A model generated the notes under the pieces. That model saw only the letters and a program-made list of their open reading frames with translations. It had not been told where the DNA came from and did no database searches. From assembly GCA_002633025.1 (NCBI GenBank), contig NMRB01000011.1, positions 486,150 to 550,149 of the forward strand: a stretch of DNA of 64,000 bases, written 5' to 3'. Position 1 is the first letter of the stretch; every line of letters begins with the position of its first letter. The DNA is from Notospermus geniculatus. Taxonomy: Eukaryota; Nemertea; Pilidiophora; Heteronemertea; Lineidae. Below are positions 63,486 through 64,000 of the stretch, piece by piece. The position numbers were made by a program, and so were the translations under genes.

Positions 63486-63730
63486 GTACCACTTATTTCT
63501 TGTAGGCCTATTGATAAACATTATCCTCATATACATGTACATCACTCAGTAAAAACTCTCAAGACATCATGTAGCGTTCAGATTACCTGCATGAAAGTGT
63601 CAGTAACCACATAACCGTGTTCATACCAAGTCATGTTTGCAACACAGTGTTTTATTTGCATACATGTACTCCGTGCTTGCCTGGGATCAGAAAACGCTGG
63701 CGATGCATCTTTTATATTGCTGCATTCTAA
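63486..63730. other. No gene seen
   Basis: Unique sequence. Confidence 0.3.
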
Positions 63731-64000
63731 GGGGCCGTCTCAAAATTACATTGATGCCAAAAAAGACTAAGTGATTTCAACTTTTCCCTGACCCTCTCCC
63801 CCTTGAAAAGATGAAGTGGGCACTTGACATTGGTTTCATCCATGTAGGGACAGTAGGCATGGAAAGATGATAAAGAAAAACATGTGAAGACACCAGTAAA
63901 CCAAGATTCCTTTCTGAAAACTGCATATAAAAAATTCATTCTCCTGTAAAAAAAGAGTGATGCCAATTTTTTCAAAAAAGATGAAGTGGTCTTCCCCGAA
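63731..64000 (-). mobile_element. GGGGCCGTCTCAAAATT element, copy 2, cut by window end
   Basis: GGGGCCGTCTCAAAATTACA at 63731, then AAGATGAAGTGGGCACTTGA. Matches 15566-15893 in reverse orientation. The other end lies beyond 64000. Confidence 0.85.

Overview
This is a eukaryotic, non-coding-rich window dominated by transposable-element debris. There are no operons, no dense open reading frames and no bacterial signals. Two palindromic words, TAGGCCTA and ACATGTAC, recur throughout. Together with abundant small inverted-repeat transposons and tRNA-derived SINEs, they suggest a marine invertebrate, probably a deuterostome such as an echinoderm, hemichordate or lancelet. I cannot name the species. 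Three N tracts (2687, 40147-40168, 57459) mark it as an assembled draft.

Layout. 0.4-6.5 kb holds a string of foldback elements: the CATAAAGG family, an 884-bp inverted-repeat element, the first two copies of a ~390-bp foldback family (FB1), and the first FB2 element, which is flanked by 13-bp target duplications. 8.2-16 kb holds a possible 1.47-kb element with 45-bp inverted ends, a Harbinger-like element carrying the start of a Myb/SANT-like protein, and many short MITEs. 16-24 kb has SINE S1, a head-to-tail pair of ATACCCC elements, and a promoter-like site with a candidate first exon near 22.1 kb. 25-37 kb is SINE-rich and heavily nested: S1 and S3 copies are split by MITEs, some of which are split again. 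40-52 kb contains an exact 164-bp palindrome (42.3 kb), an inverted duplication around 47 kb, and a mariner-type foldback holding two inverted copies of a transposase N-terminus (50.7 kb). 53-64 kb has the best hints of host genes: a CRE plus ATGGCGGCG start on the minus strand (53.6 kb), an open 99-nt exon with good splice sites (57.0 kb) and a first exon at 59.6 kb. It also holds a retrotransposon Gag-like ORF sitting between inverted repeats (60.6-61.4 kb).

How it works together. Most sequence appears to be non-autonomous elements mobilised in trans. The TA-flanked and CAGGGTG-type ends point to Tc1/mariner enzymes, TTA/TAA-flanked GGGCC ends to PIF/Harbinger-like enzymes, and tRNA-headed SINEs to LINE machinery. 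Only fragments of the proteins are present. No complete protein-coding gene can be reconstructed here.
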